From a virus: 64,000 nt of DNA. Position 1 is the first letter of the stretch. The number at the start of each line of letters is the position of its first letter. The notes beneath the pieces are model-generated. The model saw only the letters and a list, made by a program, of their open reading frames with translations. It was not told where the DNA came from and searched no databases. Location: positions 1 through 64,000 of the IMG/VR virus record IMGVR_UViG_3300046543_000082; one strand, written 5' to 3'. The position numbers were made by a program, and so were the translations under genes. Shown one piece after another: positions 7,146 through 15,532 of the stretch.

Positions 7146-7435
7146 CGACAAATATTCCACGCCTGTTCAACGCCCATCCGAAAAACGTTGCTGATAAAGG
7201 GATCTAGGTTAATCGGTACCACCTCGGAGATGTAGGCGCCTGAAGACGTTGATTTTCGCTTTATTTTCAAAGAATTATCTCCGTTTCAGCACGCAAAAAC
7301 ATGTGCCGAAATGAGCAATTACGTCCTAATGAAATCAAATACTTGCGCTTAGTTTTGAACAGATGAATATCGCGCTGTAGTAAAATCCGCGCGCTGACTG
7401 AATAAAAACTAAGCAAAAAATACCGAGAGGAGATT
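7146..7435. other. Gene-free gap; probable attP region of phage X
   Basis: 290 bases between the integration genes and the acyltransferase, AT-rich for this window. By analogy with xis-int-attP order the attachment site of phage X should lie here, but I see no clear core or arm repeat. The promoter of the next gene should be near its right end (TAAAAT at about 7381); its -35 is uncertain. A ribosome site GAGAGGAG is present at 7424-7431. Confidence 0.4.
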
Positions 7436-8587
7436 ATGGGCCTACTTCGAATAATCCTGGCGCTGTCCGTCTTCGCGGCGCATGCCTACGACGCCTTTGG
7501 CGGTGGCGCGCGGCTGATGGACTGGCATTCCCCAGCGTCGAGAAATGGCATGCACCTGTACGTCTGGTCGGGGCATGCCGTCTTCGCGTTCTTCATCCTG
7601 TCCGGCTTCTACATGGCGATGGTGATCAACGAGAAGTATTCGAAGATGCCCGACGGAACGCGACGCTTCTATTTCAACCGCGCGCTGCGGCTGTATCCGG
7701 CGAACTGGGTGATCCTGGCCGGGTTCGCGCTGGTCTATGTCGCGAGCGGTACGCCGTCGTTTCTCACATTCACCCACGGCGAATCGTGGATGACGCCGAT
7801 CGCGTTCTTCTGCAACCTGTTCTTCTTCGGCGCGGAGATCCTTCCATTCAAGCATCCGCAGAACTGGCAGTATGTCATCGGCCCGATCTGGTCGCTGAGT
7901 CTCGAAGCCTACTTCTACATCCTGGCGCCGTTCATCGTCACGCGGTCGCTGAAGTCGATTGCGCTGCTGGCTGCCGCGAGCGCTGCGCTGCGCCTCACGC
8001 TCTACCATACCGGCGTCGGTCCCGAGCCGTGGCGATACTTCTTCTTCCCGTCCGATCTCGTCTTCTTCCTGATGGGCGTGATCGCGTACCGCCTGTTTGC
8101 CTGCGTGAAGGATGCCGCGTGGACGAAGCCGGCCGGGATCTTCGCGGCTGCAGTGATCTTCGGTCTGATCGCGTTCCCGCCATTCTGGAAATATGCTTCC
8201 AATCTCGACTGCTGGCAGAGTTGGGCGTTCTATTTAACCGTCGCCGCGGGCACGCCGTTCCTGTTCAGCCTGACGAAGAACAGCGCGATCGACAACTTCA
8301 TCGGCCAGCTTTCATACCCGGTTTATCTCGGGCACATCTTGGTCTTCTCGGCGATGCTGTGCTTCTACAATGGCCCGATGGACAAGGGATTGCTGTCGCT
8401 GATCCTGACATTCATCATGGCAGTCGGCATTTATCTAGCCGTGGACAAGCCGATCGATTCCATCAGGCACAACATCGCTAGGCGGCGGGCGCCGGCGCAG
8501 GAGCCGCAACCGGACCGTACTGCGCCAGTGCTGCCGACAGAGCCGTCTGGAACGCGATCAGGCCAATCTGGATTGCGGTCTTCGTAG
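7436..8587 (+). CDS. Membrane acyltransferase (O-antigen acetylase type)
   Basis: 383 aa, with about ten hydrophobic segments, of the acyltransferase-3 family (OafA/WecH-like). Seen: LRIILALSVFAAHAYDAF at the N-terminus with the family histidine, RRFYFNRALRLYPANWV, WSLSLEAYFYILAPF and LSYPVYLGHILVF. Family members move acetyl groups onto lipopolysaccharide or other surface sugars. Placed between the integration genes and the lysis genes on the opposite strand, it is a typical lysogenic conversion gene likely blocking adsorption of related phages. The last 36 codons overlap the convergent lipoprotein gene. Confidence 0.85.
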   Translation: MGLLRIILALSVFAAHAYDAFGGGARLMDWHSPASRNGMHLYVWSGHAVFAFFILSGFYMAMVINEKYSKMPDGTRRFYFNRALRLYPANWVILAGFALVYVASGTPSFLTFTHGESWMTPIAFFCNLFFFGAEILPFKHPQNWQYVIGPIWSLSLEAYFYILAPFIVTRSLKSIALLAAASAALRLTLYHTGVGPEPWRYFFFPSDLVFFLMGVIAYRLFACVKDAAWTKPAGIFAAAVIFGLIAFPPFWKYASNLDCWQSWAFYLTVAAGTPFLFSLTKNSAIDNFIGQLSYPVYLGHILVFSAMLCFYNGPMDKGLLSLILTFIMAVGIYLAVDKPIDSIRHNIARRRAPAQEPQPDRTAPVLPTEPSGTRSGQSGLRSS

Positions 8588-8918
8588 CCGGGTCGACGGG
8601 AAGCAGCGCGACGCCCTGAATCGCCGCGGGGATGCTCGAATTGACGAGAGTCGCGACGCTGGCCGGGTCGATGGTTGCGGTGCCCGAGCAGACTGCGGCG
8701 TTGTCCTTCACGATCTCAGCGAAGAGAGCCTGTTTGGCCGCATCACCGGTCGTCAGCGCTTGCATCGAGAGCAATGTGGGCTGGACGACGCTACATGCCT
8801 TCGCGGCCTGTTGCTGAAGCATCTGGGCCTTCTGTGCCACGTCGGCCTGTTGGGTCGTGGTGCAGCCTGCAAAAGCGATAGACGCGGCAATTCCTGCCGC
8901 GAGCAGCATACGTTTCAT
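8478..8918 (-). CDS. Small phage lipoprotein, 146 aa
   Basis: An N-terminal signal MKRMLLAAGIAASIAFAGC with lipobox FAGC marks an outer or inner membrane lipoprotein. The mature part is Ala-rich and helical, ending in repeated AP pairs. It is the last gene of the leftward lysis/late operon; such genes may act as spanin-like or superinfection factors, but no Rz-type partner is clear. Its 3' end overlaps the acyltransferase gene by 110 bases, tail to tail. Confidence 0.75.
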   Translation of the reverse strand: MKRMLLAAGIAASIAFAGCTTTQQADVAQKAQMLQQQAAKACSVVQPTLLSMQALTTGDAAKQALFAEIVKDNAAVCSGTATIDPASVATLVNSSIPAAIQGVALLPVDPATKTAIQIGLIAFQTALSAALAQYGPVAAPAPAPAA

Positions 8919-8928
8919 GGTCTTTCCT

Positions 8929-9141
8929 TCAGGGCTTGAGGGTAGGTACTTCGGGGGTGCTACGGGCGTTGATGAGGTTGACGACGTAGTGCGCCGCGGT
9001 CAGGACGATTGCGCCCATTGTTCCTGCCACTTCAGCGGGAGGCGCGGGAAGCTTGCATGCTTGGCATAACCAGACAATGCAGCCGCCGAGCATTGCGCCG
9101 GTAACAGCCGATGCGCCGGTTGAGACGGGTGAGCTATTCAT
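8929..9141 (-). CDS. Putative holin, 70 aa
   Basis: Two hydrophobic stretches (about residues 10-27 and 38-58) with cysteines in the first and a proline-rich link between them. It lies directly after the lysozyme gene with a 4-base overlap. The size and position fit a class II holin. No family match I can name; the membrane proteins at 9612 and 10154 are other candidates. Confidence 0.5.
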   Translation of the reverse strand: MNSSPVSTGASAVTGAMLGGCIVWLCQACKLPAPPAEVAGTMGAIVLTAAHYVVNLINARSTPEVPTLKP

Positions 9142-9611
9142 TGCACGGCCTCCGGTTGGGCGTGAGCTTCCCCCGATAGATCGGCTCCGAGGGTGAACAG
9201 CGCGCGCTCGGCATTGCGCCGGCGCAGCAGGCCGGCGACGTGCTGGCCGCCCGATACGTCCCAGCGTTCAAATTCACCGATCGCGCCTTCGATGTCGTTC
9301 TCGTTGAGCAGTCGGAGCATCGTCGAATGCTGAAACGCGGTGATGCCGACGTTAAACGTAAAATCAACGAGAGAATCGAATTCTTCCTGCGTCAGACCGA
9401 TCTTGACTAGCAGGTTGACCGCGTTCACCGCGGCGGCAACGTCGTCGAGAAGCCATTTGTCGGCCTCTTCCTGCGTGCAGACCATGCCCGGATGCACGGC
9501 CAGCGTATGACCCCAGCCGATCGTCATCACGCCCTTGACATCGGGGTATGCCACGAGACGACAGCTTTCGAATTGCTCGGTGAGAGCCATTCCCTGTTTC
9601 GAGTACTGCAT
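9138..9611 (-). CDS. Endolysin, GH24 lysozyme
   Basis: 157 aa. The T4-lysozyme-type catalytic triad E15-(8)-D24-(5)-T30 is present in EQFESCRLVAYPDVKGVMTI, and GWGHT follows. It cleaves the glycan bonds of peptidoglycan for host lysis. No signal peptide or SAR anchor is obvious, so a holin is needed. Neighbours are membrane proteins of the lysis group. The phage Y endolysin at 49522 keeps the same catalytic spacing but differs in sequence. Confidence 0.92.
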   Translation of the reverse strand: MQYSKQGMALTEQFESCRLVAYPDVKGVMTIGWGHTLAVHPGMVCTQEEADKWLLDDVAAAVNAVNLLVKIGLTQEEFDSLVDFTFNVGITAFQHSTMLRLLNENDIEGAIGEFERWDVSGGQHVAGLLRRRNAERALFTLGADLSGEAHAQPEAVQ

Positions 9612-9977
9612 TCATTCCTCCCTTGCGGTGAGTGTTTTCAACCTGCGTTCTTCAATATCGCGAATCGCACGCAAATGCGTTCCATGCTCGATCGTCATTT
9701 CTCTCTGTGATTCGGCCATCGAAAGGAGCGCGTCGAGTTGTTTGCGCTGCATTTCCGCCATTTCGTCCTGTTTCCGAGATACCCCCTTCACCATCATTGA
9801 AGAGACGACGCCATAGATTGATGCTTCCATGGACAGAATCAGATTCGTCAGCCCGAGATCCGCGTCATATGCGCGCATGACGTGCGCGGTCAACGACATC
9901 GTGATGAACCCGCATAACACCGTCAGGAAGACTTTCGGCTCGCGGAATACCGCGTAGAGGCGCAGAAGGCTAGGCAT
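9612..9977 (-). CDS. Two-span membrane protein with coiled coil, 121 aa
   Basis: Two hydrophobic segments (about 16-35 and 43-64) are followed by a long charged helical tail likely to be coiled coil. Position right upstream of the lysozyme suggests a role in lysis or in the envelope of the lysogen, such as a holin. No family recognised. It abuts the lysozyme gene and overlaps the next upstream gene by eight bases. Confidence 0.6.
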   Translation of the reverse strand: MPSLLRLYAVFREPKVFLTVLCGFITMSLTAHVMRAYDADLGLTNLILSMEASIYGVVSSMMVKGVSRKQDEMAEMQRKQLDALLSMAESQREMTIEHGTHLRAIRDIEERRLKTLTAREE

Positions 9978-10161
9978 GTGGGTGGAAGTACATGAGGATT
10001 TCGAAGACCGCTTCGAGCGCGACGAGCACGATCACGATCCATTCGAGCCGCCGGCTATGACTCTGATCGCGCGCGCCTTCGAGCATGTCGATGCGCTCGC
10101 CGTAGTGGTCGAGCCGCTCGTCGTGAAGCTCGAAGCGGCCCTCTATGGTTTCGTCATCCAT
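9970..10161 (-). CDS. Small tail-anchored membrane protein, 63 aa
   Basis: Starts MDDETIEGRFELHDERLDHY at ATG 10161, which overlaps the stop of the upstream gene. Charged helical N-terminal half and one C-terminal membrane span (about 43-60). The layout resembles the adjacent 100-aa protein and lysis-related anti-holin-like proteins. Function unknown. Confidence 0.55.
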   Translation of the reverse strand: MDDETIEGRFELHDERLDHYGERIDMLEGARDQSHSRRLEWIVIVLVALEAVFEILMYFHPHA

Positions 10162-10456
10162 GATGCGCAAGGAACAGCGTGATCACCGCGATCAGCACCG
10201 AGCCGCCCGTCAGAAACAGGCCAATCTTTCCCGGTATCGAGTTGTGCGCATCGGTGAGTTGCTTGTTGAACTTCTCGTCGATGTTCCGGCTGAGGTGGAG
10301 AATATCGTCCTTCGTCGCGACGATCGCTATAGCTGTGCGCAACTCGGCCACCGTTTCATCCAGCTTCGCCAAGTGCTGATCATGCCTAGCAATATCTTCG
10401 TCATGCGCTCGAACCCGCTCGCGCAGTTCTACAATGGCAGCCATGTGTTGATCCAT
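10154..10456 (-). CDS. Coiled-coil tail-anchored membrane protein, 100 aa
   Basis: A long heptad-like helix (residues about 5-75) is followed by one C-terminal membrane span, IGLFLTGGSVLIAVITLFL. Phage Y has a protein of the same plan at 49938-50261, also between fibre and lysozyme genes. A holin or holin-regulator role is plausible from position alone. Confidence 0.6.
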   Translation of the reverse strand: MDQHMAAIVELRERVRAHDEDIARHDQHLAKLDETVAELRTAIAIVATKDDILHLSRNIDEKFNKQLTDAHNSIPGKIGLFLTGGSVLIAVITLFLAHHG

Positions 10457-10474
10457 GATTTCCCCGGTGATGGT

Positions 10475-11350
10475 CTATTTAGATTTCAGTGCGTCGACTT
10501 CCGCCGACAATTCCTTGATGGCTTCGACGAGCAGCCCGACGAGGTTCCCGTATGCGACCGACAGATAGCCGCCCGGACCTTCCTTGACCGCTTCAGGCGC
10601 CGCGCGCTGCACGTCCTGTGCAATCAGACCGATCTGCCGCACGTCGCCATCCTTGAGCCGGTACGTGATGCCGTTGAGCTTCTGGAGGCGCTTCAGAGCG
10701 TTGTCGATTGCCCTGATGTCGGTCTTGAGGCGCCTGTCCGAGTGCTGGGTGAGCGTCCCGGCAATGGTCATGTTCCCTTGGTCCGTCATCGTCGCGAACG
10801 TAGCGCCGAGCATCGTCTGATAGGCGAGCGTCCAGCCGGAGCCATCGCCGAAAGCGATTGGAGCCACAAAGGGGGAAACGATCTCGCTGAGTGTCAGGCC
10901 ATTACCGCCCGTGACGGTCAGGGACGCGCACGAGAAATTCGTGAAGCTCGGCAGCGATGAAAAGGCCGGATTCAGCAGACCGACGTCGACTTCTGACAAG
11001 CCGCTATCCAGAGCGCCCGAGTCCCATTTGACGGTGACGGTCGTGAGTGACGTGAACGCGGACGCGGAAATTGTTCCGTAGATCGTGCCCGCGCTCACCG
11101 TCGCGCGGACGCGGCGCCCGAGCGGGTAAATGACTCCCTGATTCCCAGCCATCGTGAACACGGTTGCGCTGACGTACGTCGGCGTGACGCCGTAGTTGAG
11201 CCATTCAGGACCGGCATACCATGTCGCGACATCGGCCATCATCTGGCGTGCACTGTCGTTGACCGTCGACGCGGGTTGCTGTTCAGCCCAGTTGATCGAA
11301 CCAGCCGACGCATTGTTGGCCGGCGTGGTGGACCACTGATACATTGCCAT
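10475..11350 (-). CDS. Tail fibre with S74 intramolecular chaperone
   Basis: 291 aa. The N-terminal part (WSTTPANNASAGSINWAEQQ) resembles the virion-attachment segment of podovirus fibres. The C-terminal part from SDRRLKTDIRAI to EAIKELSAEVDAL is a peptidase S74 chaperone domain, which trims itself off after trimer folding. The fibre binds the host surface. A leftward terminator-like hairpin lies just upstream (11369-11390), so it may be expressed separately from the ejection genes. Confidence 0.8.
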   Translation of the reverse strand: MAMYQWSTTPANNASAGSINWAEQQPASTVNDSARQMMADVATWYAGPEWLNYGVTPTYVSATVFTMAGNQGVIYPLGRRVRATVSAGTIYGTISASAFTSLTTVTVKWDSGALDSGLSEVDVGLLNPAFSSLPSFTNFSCASLTVTGGNGLTLSEIVSPFVAPIAFGDGSGWTLAYQTMLGATFATMTDQGNMTIAGTLTQHSDRRLKTDIRAIDNALKRLQKLNGITYRLKDGDVRQIGLIAQDVQRAAPEAVKEGPGGYLSVAYGNLVGLLVEAIKELSAEVDALKSK

Positions 11351-11368
11351 TTCGGTTCACCTATAATG

Positions 11369-11390
11369 AAAAACCCCGCGCGTGGCGGGG
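11369..11390 (-). terminator. Leftward terminator before the fibre gene
   Basis: A 6-bp GC stem (74-79 with 85-90 of 113xx, loop of 5) is followed on the minus strand by TTTTTC. A matching hairpin occupies the same place in phage Y (51880-51902). Confidence 0.65.
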
Positions 11391-11402
11391 TTCGGGGGAT
11401 TT

Positions 11403-11531
11403 ATGAACAACATTGGAATGATCGCGATCGGACCTCTTTTGTCGATCGCGATCTATCACTTGCTGTCTGGCAGTGTTTCAGCGATACGCCGCTGGCGCGG
11501 AAGACGGCAGGCCAAGCGGCAATGGCGGTAA
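11403..11531 (+). CDS. Antisense membrane microprotein, 42 aa
   Basis: ATG 11403 follows GGGGGATTT. The product starts MNNIGMIAIGPLLSIAIYHL, one hydrophobic span, then a strongly basic tail rich in R and W. It runs against the late operon and overlaps the 3' end of the ejection gene (11478) by 54 bases. Phage Y has a matching rightward gene at 51918 with the same MNN start, span and basic tail. That conservation is the main support; function unknown. Confidence 0.5.
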   Translation: MNNIGMIAIGPLLSIAIYHLLSGSVSAIRRWRGRRQAKRQWR

Positions 11532-13541
11532 CGGAGACGGCGGGACAGGAGCCGGCGCGTTGCCAAGTGACCCGGCAAGCGCTCGCGTCACGAATGCCCG
11601 GTTCTGCGCGCCTTGGATCAGTGGCCCGATGTACGGAACCTTCTTCACGCCTGTTCCGAGCAAGCCAGTGATCGCCGATGCCGTGTTCGAGGTATTGACG
11701 GGCGCGGCGCTTGGGAAGCTGTTCATGTAGCCGCCGACGCGGCCGATCGTGTGAAGCTGCGCGATCTCGTCTGGCGTATAAAAGGCACCCAATTTCGTAT
11801 CGCCTAGGTTGCTCAGCACATTCGCGTAACGGTTCGGAGCGAATGAGGCATCGCCGCCTGAATTCTGCCCGAACGCACCTTGAGACAGCCTGCCGCCGAC
11901 CTGTGCGCGCATTTCCGCGAGAGTTGCTGGCGAGTGCTGCTTCAGGAGATTCGACAGCCCTAGGACGCTGTTCGTATCGCCATTCAGCACGAAGCGATTC
12001 ACGAAGGCATCGGGCGTTACGCTTCCGCTTGACGCCGCTTCGAGCGCCGGAACCTGATCCTGAAGGGCGAAACGCTGCGCCGCCAAGGCGCGAGCCGGCG
12101 CAAAGACGCCGCCCTTGTCGTCAGCAGACAGGATTGCGTTTTTCACGCTATTGCGCAGTTGACCAAGCGCCGCGTTCGTCGCCGGATCGTTACTCTGGTT
12201 CGAGTTGATGACCTTTAGAAGATTTTCGGCGTTCTCAATCGAAAACGTCTTTTGCTGCGTACCACCCATCAGACCAAGCTGATTGAAGTTGTTTCGAACG
12301 CCACTCGGAACCTTGTCGCCGAAGTCGTTCATAACCTGCGCATAGTCCTGCGCTACGCCCGTAAGCGGCACATCGAGATTCTTGCCACTTGACGCGCGCG
12401 CGGCGTTATATGCCGCAGTGACCTGCGATCCCATCTGATTGTCGATGGATTTGAGCGTGTTCTGAAGCTGTGTACCCGCTGCGTAGGCATCGGCCGGCTG
12501 ACCGGCGAGGCTGAACAGGTTCTGCTGAAGCTGCGTGTTCTGTCCATTGAAACGCTGCGTGAGCGGCGCTCCCACTTCCGGGACGCCCCGCAAGTTCATC
12601 TCTTGCGCGAACTGCATCGGGTCGCGAGTGATCTGACCGAGAGTGGGTTGCATTCCGAGATTGCGGAAGTCCTGCGCGCGTACCGCCGCTGCCGGGCTCG
12701 CGGTCGGGAATTGCTGGATCTGACTTGCGACTTGCTGCTTGAGCGGATCGATTTCAGTCGGCGAGAACAGCGATCCGCCTTGCGGGCCAAGATCAGAGAT
12801 CGTTCGATCAACGCCCGCGTCGGCGCGAGCAGCGGCTTGCGGGCCGCTAAGCGGAGGCGCGGTGAAATTTCCTACCTTGCCAGCAATGCCCCGAGCGGCG
12901 GAAGTCAGCGCCGAACCGGCACCTACGCCAAGCGTGCTACCCAAGACACCGGCGCCAAGCTGCCACCACGGATTCAACCCGAGTTCCGCTGCGCCTTGTG
13001 AACCCGCGCCAGCGCCAGCCCCGCCGAAAATCTGCATGCCGGGAGCGATCTTCATGCCGTTCCCGACAGCTGCCACGACGGGAGATGCAGACCCCGACAA
13101 GATGCCGCCTAATCCCATAGATGTAGGCGCCGCAGCCATTCCAGCGGTCGCCGCCTGGACGACGCGCTCGGTCGGGTTTTGAGGCTGCGCGAATCCAGCG
13201 GAGTTCATTCCTTGCTGGATCACGTTCGAAGGCATCTGAAGCTGCGGGATATTCGAGCCGGCCGCGGAATTGACGCCGCGAATCCCGAGATTGACGCCCG
13301 AGTTCAGCGCATTGCCAACCATCGCCGGAAGTGCAGTTACGCCAGTCACGCCCGCGCGAGCTGTCAGCCCGAGTTGGTGGCCGACATCTCCCCAAAATGA
13401 CGAGCTATCTGGCACTTTAGGCGGAACAACCTGAGCAGGAGTATTCGGCGTCGCATCCCATTGCGCCGCCAGAGACGGCGCGGATGCTGATGCGGGCGCA
13501 CTGGCCGCCTGAATGGCGTCGAAATCATCCGCGAGGCTCAT
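11478..13541 (-). CDS. Large Ala-rich internal virion/ejection protein, 687 aa
   Basis: Begins MSLADDFDAIQAASAPASAS and is dominated by Ala, Gly and Gln, with long helical stretches and a glycine-rich possible membrane-active region (about 160-235). It is homologous in plan and position to phage Y 51987-53711. It lies with the muralytic and Gly-rich genes, a set that in podoviruses forms the internal proteins expelled into the host to build the DNA channel. Four-base overlap with the next gene upstream. Specific function inferred from context. Confidence 0.65.
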   Translation of the reverse strand: MSLADDFDAIQAASAPASASAPSLAAQWDATPNTPAQVVPPKVPDSSSFWGDVGHQLGLTARAGVTGVTALPAMVGNALNSGVNLGIRGVNSAAGSNIPQLQMPSNVIQQGMNSAGFAQPQNPTERVVQAATAGMAAAPTSMGLGGILSGSASPVVAAVGNGMKIAPGMQIFGGAGAGAGSQGAAELGLNPWWQLGAGVLGSTLGVGAGSALTSAARGIAGKVGNFTAPPLSGPQAAARADAGVDRTISDLGPQGGSLFSPTEIDPLKQQVASQIQQFPTASPAAAVRAQDFRNLGMQPTLGQITRDPMQFAQEMNLRGVPEVGAPLTQRFNGQNTQLQQNLFSLAGQPADAYAAGTQLQNTLKSIDNQMGSQVTAAYNAARASSGKNLDVPLTGVAQDYAQVMNDFGDKVPSGVRNNFNQLGLMGGTQQKTFSIENAENLLKVINSNQSNDPATNAALGQLRNSVKNAILSADDKGGVFAPARALAAQRFALQDQVPALEAASSGSVTPDAFVNRFVLNGDTNSVLGLSNLLKQHSPATLAEMRAQVGGRLSQGAFGQNSGGDASFAPNRYANVLSNLGDTKLGAFYTPDEIAQLHTIGRVGGYMNSFPSAAPVNTSNTASAITGLLGTGVKKVPYIGPLIQGAQNRAFVTRALAGSLGNAPAPVPPSPLPPLPLGLPSSAPAAYR

Positions 13542-15532
13542 TGAAACACCCCCAACGATTCAAGGTTGCGCATTTGCTTGCCGAACGAAGCCTGTTGCGC
13601 GGGGGTCATGCTGGCCTTGAACGCCTGCCTCTGCTGCGGGTTCATGTTCTGGAATTGCCAGATGCGCGGATCGGCGTTCTGGTCGAACGTCATTTCCTTC
13701 TGACTGTAGGCTTGCGGGTTGCGCGAGTTGAAGTCGCCTTGCAAGAGGCGCGCTTTCGCCTGCGTCATTTGGCTTGCGCCGACGAGGTTGTCTGCCGCCT
13801 CATTAATCGCGTCCTTATTCATGTGCGAATTCGGATAGGCGGATTGGAGGATAGAGCGCGCCGCATCCGTCCCAAGATCACCGGAGCCGAGGCGCGAGAC
13901 GATCTGGTTGCTGTATTTGTCAAGCAGGTTATTGGCAGTGACCGTATCCGTAGCCTTCTCGGAACCTGCCAGCGACAGCAGACCATTCACATAATTCAGT
14001 TTGTCCGACTGCTGACCGAGTGCCGCCTTTTGAGCAAGCGACCGGATGTTGTCCAGATATGAAACGGTTGTCTGAGCCTGCGAGTTCGCGCTATTTAGCG
14101 CCGTCCATTTCTTCGAGAGATCGCCTTGCAAATCCTCTTGGCCCCTGCTGTAGCCCGCCGGATTCTCCGGCGCCACCGCAGGAGCGCTGCCGCCCTGACC
14201 TGAAAAATTCTGCATCTGCGCGTGAACCTGCCCGACGTACGACTGAGTTTGGGGGGGAAGCATCTTCCACGGGCGCCCAGCAGAAATCCACTTGTCGGCG
14301 TTCTGCGGCCCCCAGTTGTACGCGACAGCCGCATCCGTGTCGTTGCCATAATGCTGCTGCATAGCATTCGCATAGTCGGCGCCGACGCGCTGCAATTCAT
14401 GAGGCGAGTTATTTGCTGCCGGCCGAACGCCGAAGCCCGGATTGGACGAACCCGCGCCGGTCGGCGTGACCTGCATGCTTCCGGCCGCGCCAGAAGCCGG
14501 ATTGACAGCAGCGGGACTGCCTTGGCTTTCGACCTGCCGAATCGCGTTCTGGAACGGCGTGAAGCCGGGCACGCCCGCGCCGGGAGACCCACCCGTCAAC
14601 TGATCCGAGAGAGCGCCCTGATTGACGAAGACCGGCTTGCCATTTGAATATCCGGTCGTGTTCGTGCCGTATGCCTTGCCGATTGCGCCAGCCGCCGCAT
14701 TGGCCTTCTCAACGTCGGTTGCCCCCGGCAAGCCGGTTACCCCGGTTATGCGACCGCCCTGAATATTGGGGATAGCATTATCCGGAATCTTCGGAGCCAT
14801 CGCCACGATATTGCCTTGATAGTCGTACATGGGCGCGCCGGCCCGTCCGGCCACCAATGGAATATTGGTGGCCTTCGTGACGCCCGCCAAATTCGCAGCC
14901 TGAAGTTGTGCTGGCGTCATCCCAGCTTGATAGCCCATCTTAGAGATGTCCGTCGGCATCTGCATCGCCAACGTCGGATCGTGCTCGACTGCCACGCGCA
15001 TGAGATCGCCGCCGCCCTGAATGCCGGCAACGTTCATCAGCATGCCCTGCTGGAACAGTTGCTGAGGCGAGCGCCCGTAGATGGTGCCGGCAGCGGAAGC
15101 GGGGCCGGCCGCCGGCGCTGCCTGCTGCGGCATCTGCGGCGCCATCCCGCCCATCCCGGCAGACAACCCGGACATCGGGCCGGCATTCGCCGCGCCCGTT
15201 ACCGGCGCGCCCTGCGCCATCGTCGGATTGGGCTGGCTCGGCTGTGCCGCAGGCGCACCGCCCATGCCCGTCGTATCGCCGCCCATCAACCCTTGCATCG
15301 CGCGCATCTTCAGCATCTGCTGCTGCATCTGAAACGCATTGCCGGCGCCCTGCTGCATGCCCTGCATACCCGCGCCCATCGCCTGACCCATCGATACAGG
15401 GATGCGCGACGGCCCCGAGGCCGACAGAAGCCCTTGCGACATGCCAAGCAACGCAGCCGTCTGCGGGTTGGCATACATGCCCATCAGGCCCATGCCACCG
15501 CTAGGATCGCCCGATCCGTCAAACAGTCCCAT
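13538..15532 (-). CDS. Internal virion protein with lytic transglycosylase domain
   Basis: 664 aa. A Met/Gln/Gly-rich N-terminal part precedes an SLT domain near residues 330-445, seen as IRQVESQGSPAAVNPASGAA, GSMQV and AVAYNWGP, with the catalytic glutamate in VESQG. The C-terminal part (KEMTFDQNADPRIWQF and following) is homologous to the phage Y protein at 53708, which has another muralytic domain instead. It locally opens peptidoglycan during DNA entry. Confidence 0.8.
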   Translation of the reverse strand: MGLFDGSGDPSGGMGLMGMYANPQTAALLGMSQGLLSASGPSRIPVSMGQAMGAGMQGMQQGAGNAFQMQQQMLKMRAMQGLMGGDTTGMGGAPAAQPSQPNPTMAQGAPVTGAANAGPMSGLSAGMGGMAPQMPQQAAPAAGPASAAGTIYGRSPQQLFQQGMLMNVAGIQGGGDLMRVAVEHDPTLAMQMPTDISKMGYQAGMTPAQLQAANLAGVTKATNIPLVAGRAGAPMYDYQGNIVAMAPKIPDNAIPNIQGGRITGVTGLPGATDVEKANAAAGAIGKAYGTNTTGYSNGKPVFVNQGALSDQLTGGSPGAGVPGFTPFQNAIRQVESQGSPAAVNPASGAAGSMQVTPTGAGSSNPGFGVRPAANNSPHELQRVGADYANAMQQHYGNDTDAAVAYNWGPQNADKWISAGRPWKMLPPQTQSYVGQVHAQMQNFSGQGGSAPAVAPENPAGYSRGQEDLQGDLSKKWTALNSANSQAQTTVSYLDNIRSLAQKAALGQQSDKLNYVNGLLSLAGSEKATDTVTANNLLDKYSNQIVSRLGSGDLGTDAARSILQSAYPNSHMNKDAINEAADNLVGASQMTQAKARLLQGDFNSRNPQAYSQKEMTFDQNADPRIWQFQNMNPQQRQAFKASMTPAQQASFGKQMRNLESLGVFQ

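Noticed and set aside
7321-7435. Promoter for the acyltransferase using TTGAAC and TAAAAT
   Set aside because: The spacing is about 20 bases, too long for a standard sigma-70 promoter; the true -35 is unclear.
10475-11350. Diversity-generating retroelement as in the related BPP-1 type phages
   Set aside because: No reverse transcriptase gene and no template/variable repeat pair was found near any fibre gene.
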